Assembly (NCBI RefSeq): GCF_002934685.1
Contig: NZ_NKHL01000105.1
Span: 1 to 36,108, forward strand
Length of the DNA stretch: 36,108 nucleotides
Origin: Pseudomonas bohemica
GTDB lineage: Bacteria; Pseudomonadota; Gammaproteobacteria; Pseudomonadales; Pseudomonadaceae
Direction of reading: 5' to 3'
Part shown: in pieces, positions 33,694 to 36,108 of the stretch
Numbering within the stretch: position 1 is the first letter of the stretch
Layout: each line of letters begins with the position of its first letter
Made by a program: the position numbers and the translations under genes
The notes under the pieces: model-generated
What the model saw: the letters and a program-made list of their open reading frames with translations, nothing else
The model's database searches: none
Told to the model about the DNA's origin: nothing

Positions 33694-33902
33694 CCTGCAC
33701 CTTGGTGCGTGTTGCGCACCGGTGGGCAGCGTAGACTCACGATTTTCAGCCTGAATGGGGCGTGCTCTCGTGGTACGTCCGTTCCACTTGAAATAAATGT
33801 GCCAAAAAGCTGTGCTTTTGTAACATTTTTGATGCGTCGGCCGCGTGACTGTGCCCAGAGCCTGCGGGGACGGTTGTTTTGCCTTTATCCATGAGGGTTT
33901 TG

Positions 33903-35012
33903 ATGAGCCAGTTTTTCCCCGAAAAGCCCGGTTATCGCCGGCTGCGCGAGCGCTTTCTAAAGGCGGCAACGCAGGCGGGCGCGATCCTGAGCGAATATCC
34001 GCATCCGACGGCCGGCCCATTTGGCGAAGCGTTGTTCACCGATGTCGCCTGGTTGGGCGCGCCCGATGCCAAGCGTGTGCTGGTGGCGCTGAGCGGCACC
34101 CACGGTGTGGAGGGCTATTACGGCTCGGACTGCCAGAGTCGCTGGCTGGAAAGCCTAAAGGACCGCGCACTGCCCGAGGGCGTCGCGATAATGATGATTC
34201 ATCTGATCAACCCTTGGGGTACTGCGTGGATGCGTCGGGTCAACGAAGACAATCTCGACCAGAATCGCAATTACCTGGATTTCAGCAAGCCGCTGCCCGA
34301 CAACCGGGCGTATCACGATGTGCATGCCATCTATGCCTGTGAGCAGTTGCAGGGGCCGCAGCGGGACAAGGCCGATGCGCTTTTCAACGCGGCCATCGCC
34401 GAGCAGGGCTGGTCAGGATTGATGTCGGTGGTGGAGGCGGGGCAATACGCGTATGCCGATGGGCTGTTCTACGGCGGGAAGGCCCCGAGCTGGTCGAACC
34501 GCACGTTGCGCAGCATCGTCGAGAAGCACCTGAGCGATGTCGAGGTGGCGGCATGTTTCGATCTGCACACTGGCGCCGGGGATTATGGACACCCGATGCT
34601 GATGAGCATCGTCCAATCGGCGTATCTGGCACTGGAGGATGCCAAAGCGTTGTTCGGGCCGTGGCTATTCACCCTGATCACCGGGGCCAACAAGGTCAGC
34701 GCGACCGGTGTGGCGGCGACGTCTACCGGCTACACCTCGCAGATGCTGCTGGACACCTTGCCCGGCGTGCATCTGATGCCGTTTGTCATTGAGTGCGGCA
34801 CGTATGCGGGCGACCAGGTGCACGGGCATCTGCGCGACGACCATTGGCTGCATCTGTATGGCGACCCGCTGGATGAAACCGGACGCAGGATCAAACAGGG
34901 GCTGCTGGAGCAGTTCTACCCAGCGGATCCGGATTGGCAGGAGGTGGTGTGGGTCAGAACGCGGCAAGTGTGGGAGCGGGCGCTGGCCGCGCTGCCGGGG
35001 ATCAAGCGCTAA
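33903..35012 (+). CDS. DUF2817 family protein, M14-like zinc metallopeptidase fold
   Basis: This 369-residue cytoplasmic protein belongs to the DUF2817 group, related to zinc carboxypeptidases and succinylglutamate desuccinylase/aspartoacylase enzymes. Expected zinc ligands are His67 and Glu70 (GTHGVEG) and His222 (FDLHTGAGDYG); Glu297 (VIECGTY) is placed as the catalytic base, and NRNYLDF (121-127) as a substrate-binding region. The family's reaction is not established. The ATG at 33903 has AGGG 5 bases ahead; an upstream in-frame ATG at 33879 lacks a site. It is divergent from the tonB-yejF genes, so a role in trimming an imported peptide is possible but unproven. Confidence 0.85.
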   Translation: MSQFFPEKPGYRRLRERFLKAATQAGAILSEYPHPTAGPFGEALFTDVAWLGAPDAKRVLVALSGTHGVEGYYGSDCQSRWLESLKDRALPEGVAIMMIHLINPWGTAWMRRVNEDNLDQNRNYLDFSKPLPDNRAYHDVHAIYACEQLQGPQRDKADALFNAAIAEQGWSGLMSVVEAGQYAYADGLFYGGKAPSWSNRTLRSIVEKHLSDVEVAACFDLHTGAGDYGHPMLMSIVQSAYLALEDAKALFGPWLFTLITGANKVSATGVAATSTGYTSQMLLDTLPGVHLMPFVIECGTYAGDQVHGHLRDDHWLHLYGDPLDETGRRIKQGLLEQFYPADPDWQEVVWVRTRQVWERALAALPGIKR

Positions 35013-35054
35013 CGCGAATCCTGCATCGGCTAGCCAACCCTGCGCGGGTGACCC

Positions 35055-35131
35055 TGCTCACGAACGCCCTGAAATCCACGATATATCCTGCGTCCGGAAG
35101 TCAGCGTTCGTGAGCAAGCTCACTCCCACAG
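35055..35131. repeat. REP element with inverted partial partner
   Basis: On the minus strand 35131-35104 reads CTGTGGGAGTGAGCTTGCTC and continues ACGAACGC, a typical Pseudomonas REP core. A 13-base piece of it (35055-35067, TGCTCACGAACGC) is repeated in inverted orientation 36 bases away and pairs perfectly with 35104-35116. It lies between the convergent DUF2817 and sirtuin genes and could end transcription from both. Confidence 0.8.
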
Positions 35132-35159
35132 TGGTTTTGCGTGGTGTCAGTAATCCGTT

Positions 35160-36005
35160 TCAGACTTCGATCAGCCGCCGCGCCAACTCCGGCAACAACA
35201 CCTCACAGGGCCCACCGATCTTCAGATCCAGCAACTCATCGGCCCGCGTCTTGCCCAGGTTGATCGCGATCAGCGGCTTGCCCTGATCGACAACCCTGCG
35301 GCACAGGCGAAATGCCGAAAAGGCCATTATCGACGAACCCACCACCAGCAACCCGTCAGCCTCTTCGACCCGGGTCATGGCCTTGACGGCAGTCGGCGGC
35401 GCGACGTTTTCACCGAAGAACACCACGTCCGGCTTCATCCGCCCACCGCCGCAATGGGGGCAGTGGGGTACTTGAAAACGCTCCTCGAAAGCCGGATCGA
35501 GCAGCGTGTCGCCATCGGGCGCCTGCACCGCATCGACCCCTGCCAGATACGGGTTCTGCTCAATGAGCGTGAGTTGAATCACATCGCGCTCGGTACGCTG
35601 ATGGCAATCCAGGCACAGCACCCAGTGCAGGCTGCCGTGCAACTCGATCACATCGCGACTACCGGCCTGATCGTGCAGGGTGTCAACGTTCTGTGTGATC
35701 ACGCCGCTGATGACGCCGTGGTTTTGCAGCGCCGCCAGCGCTTCATGAGCTGCGTTGGGTTGCGCCGCGCGAACCCTGAGCCAGCCCAGCATCGCCCGCG
35801 CCCAATAGCGCCGCCGCGCCTGCGGGTCATTGAGGAATTCTTGAAACATCATCGGCTGCCGCCCCCGACGCACGCCCTCGCTGTCGCGGTAATCAGGAAT
35901 CCCCGAAGACGTGCTGATACCCGCACCGGTGAGCACCACGAACGAACGCTGGTTCATCCAATACAGCAGGGATTCGACGTTGGAATGGGCAGCGGTATCG
36001 AGCAT
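35160..36005 (-). CDS. SIR2-family NAD-dependent protein deacylase, SIRT4-like
   Basis: This 281-residue sirtuin removes acyl groups from lysines with NAD. The NAD site shows GAGISTSSGIPDYRDSEG (27-44) and TQNVDTLHDQAG; the catalytic His is His123 in ELHGSLHW. Zinc ligands are Cys131, Cys134, Cys182 and Cys185. The 47-residue spacing between the two Cys pairs, with APDGD and FQVPHCPHCGG inside, and KPDVVFFGE after it resemble class II (SIRT4-type) sirtuins and not the CobB type. Class II sirtuins are linked to lipoamidase or ADP-ribosyl transferase activity; which applies here is unknown. GAGGA lies 7 bases before the ATG. Confidence 0.92.
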   Translation of the reverse strand: MLDTAAHSNVESLLYWMNQRSFVVLTGAGISTSSGIPDYRDSEGVRRGRQPMMFQEFLNDPQARRRYWARAMLGWLRVRAAQPNAAHEALAALQNHGVISGVITQNVDTLHDQAGSRDVIELHGSLHWVLCLDCHQRTERDVIQLTLIEQNPYLAGVDAVQAPDGDTLLDPAFEERFQVPHCPHCGGGRMKPDVVFFGENVAPPTAVKAMTRVEEADGLLVVGSSIMAFSAFRLCRRVVDQGKPLIAINLGKTRADELLDLKIGGPCEVLLPELARRLIEV

Positions 36006-36084
36006 CTACAGGTCCTCGTGTGCGTGGCGGTGGCGGGTGGAGGAATGGCGTGATACTAAACGAGGTAGATCAAGGCGGTACATC

Positions 36085-36108
36085 TGTGGCGCCACGGCTT
36101 GCCGGCGG
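36085..36108. repeat. Possible REP-like element cut by the window edge
   Basis: TGTGGCGCCACGGCTTGCCG near the right end resembles the first half of a TGTGGCGxxxGGCTTGCC repeat. The partner half would be outside the window, so this stays tentative. Confidence 0.3.

Larger units (their letters stand above)
32684..33902. other. Long region without an intact gene, between tonB and the DUF2817 gene
   Basis: About 1.2 kb separates the two divergent genes. Several parts are more AT-rich than the neighbours, mainly 33260-33420. It contains a candidate tonB promoter (32810-32837), an inverted repeat (32883-32920), a near-palindromic motif found twice (33317-33333 and 33676-33693), two minus-strand terminators (33378-33396 and 33423-33440) and a possible gene remnant ending at 33463. 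Short open frames at 32885-33094 (minus) and elsewhere lack ribosome binding sites and family resemblance. Confidence 0.6.

Noticed and set aside
33463..34020. A full 185-residue minus-strand protein
   Set aside because: Its first part overlaps the DUF2817 start and has no ribosome binding site or motif; only the last 30-40 codons look gene-like and are reported as a possible remnant.
1..36108. CRISPR arrays, tRNA or rRNA genes, insertion sequences
   Set aside because: No regularly spaced repeats, cloverleaf sequences or transposase genes were seen.

Overview
The window is GC-rich DNA from a gammaproteobacterium, almost certainly a Pseudomonas. This rests on the gene families (a Pseudomonas stutzeri-type trehalose synthase, YejABEF, MocR and LysE families) and on REP-like intergenic palindromes of the 'GTGGGAGxxxGCTTGC' kind. 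The species cannot be fixed from the sequence; a fluorescens- or syringae-group plant- or soil-associated strain would fit. No rRNA, tRNA, CRISPR array, insertion sequence or origin was seen.

Region 1 (528-11312, all +) is a signalling island. RsbR, RsbS and RsbT (a stressosome core) are followed, with short overlaps, by a HATPase-PP2C fusion, a small soluble histidine kinase and a REC-PAS-kinase-REC hybrid kinase. After a 154-base gap come a biliverdin-type bacteriophytochrome kinase, a single-domain response regulator and a second REC-PAS-PAS-kinase-REC hybrid kinase. No sigma-B, RsbV, RsbW, separate RsbU, DNA-binding regulator, Hpt protein or heme oxygenase is present, so the output and the chromophore supply lie elsewhere. 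A stressosome joined to red/far-red light sensing and phosphorelay kinases is the most interesting system here.

Region 2 (11421-21824) is mixed metabolism and transport: an FKBP-type prolyl isomerase, an aldehyde dehydrogenase of the 2-oxoglutarate-semialdehyde type, a Gfo/Idh/MocA oxidoreductase, a MocR-type regulator divergent from a LysE-family exporter, trehalose synthase TreS, an MFS permease and an unrecognised lipoprotein.

Region 3 (21966-32683, all -) reads in transcription order tonB, exbB, exbD, a TonB-dependent receptor, then yejA, yejB, yejE, yejF. Together these could form one complete route from outside the cell to the cytoplasm: receptor, energising complex, periplasmic binding protein and ABC importer. 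The substrate is probably a peptide or peptide conjugate. A hairpin terminator lies between the receptor gene and yejA.

Region 4 (32684-36108) starts with about 1.2 kb lacking an intact gene. It holds two tandem minus-strand terminators just after a possible remnant of an outer-membrane barrel gene, a motif that occurs twice, and a candidate tonB promoter. Then come a DUF2817 M14-like metallopeptidase family protein (+) and a SIRT4-like sirtuin (-).
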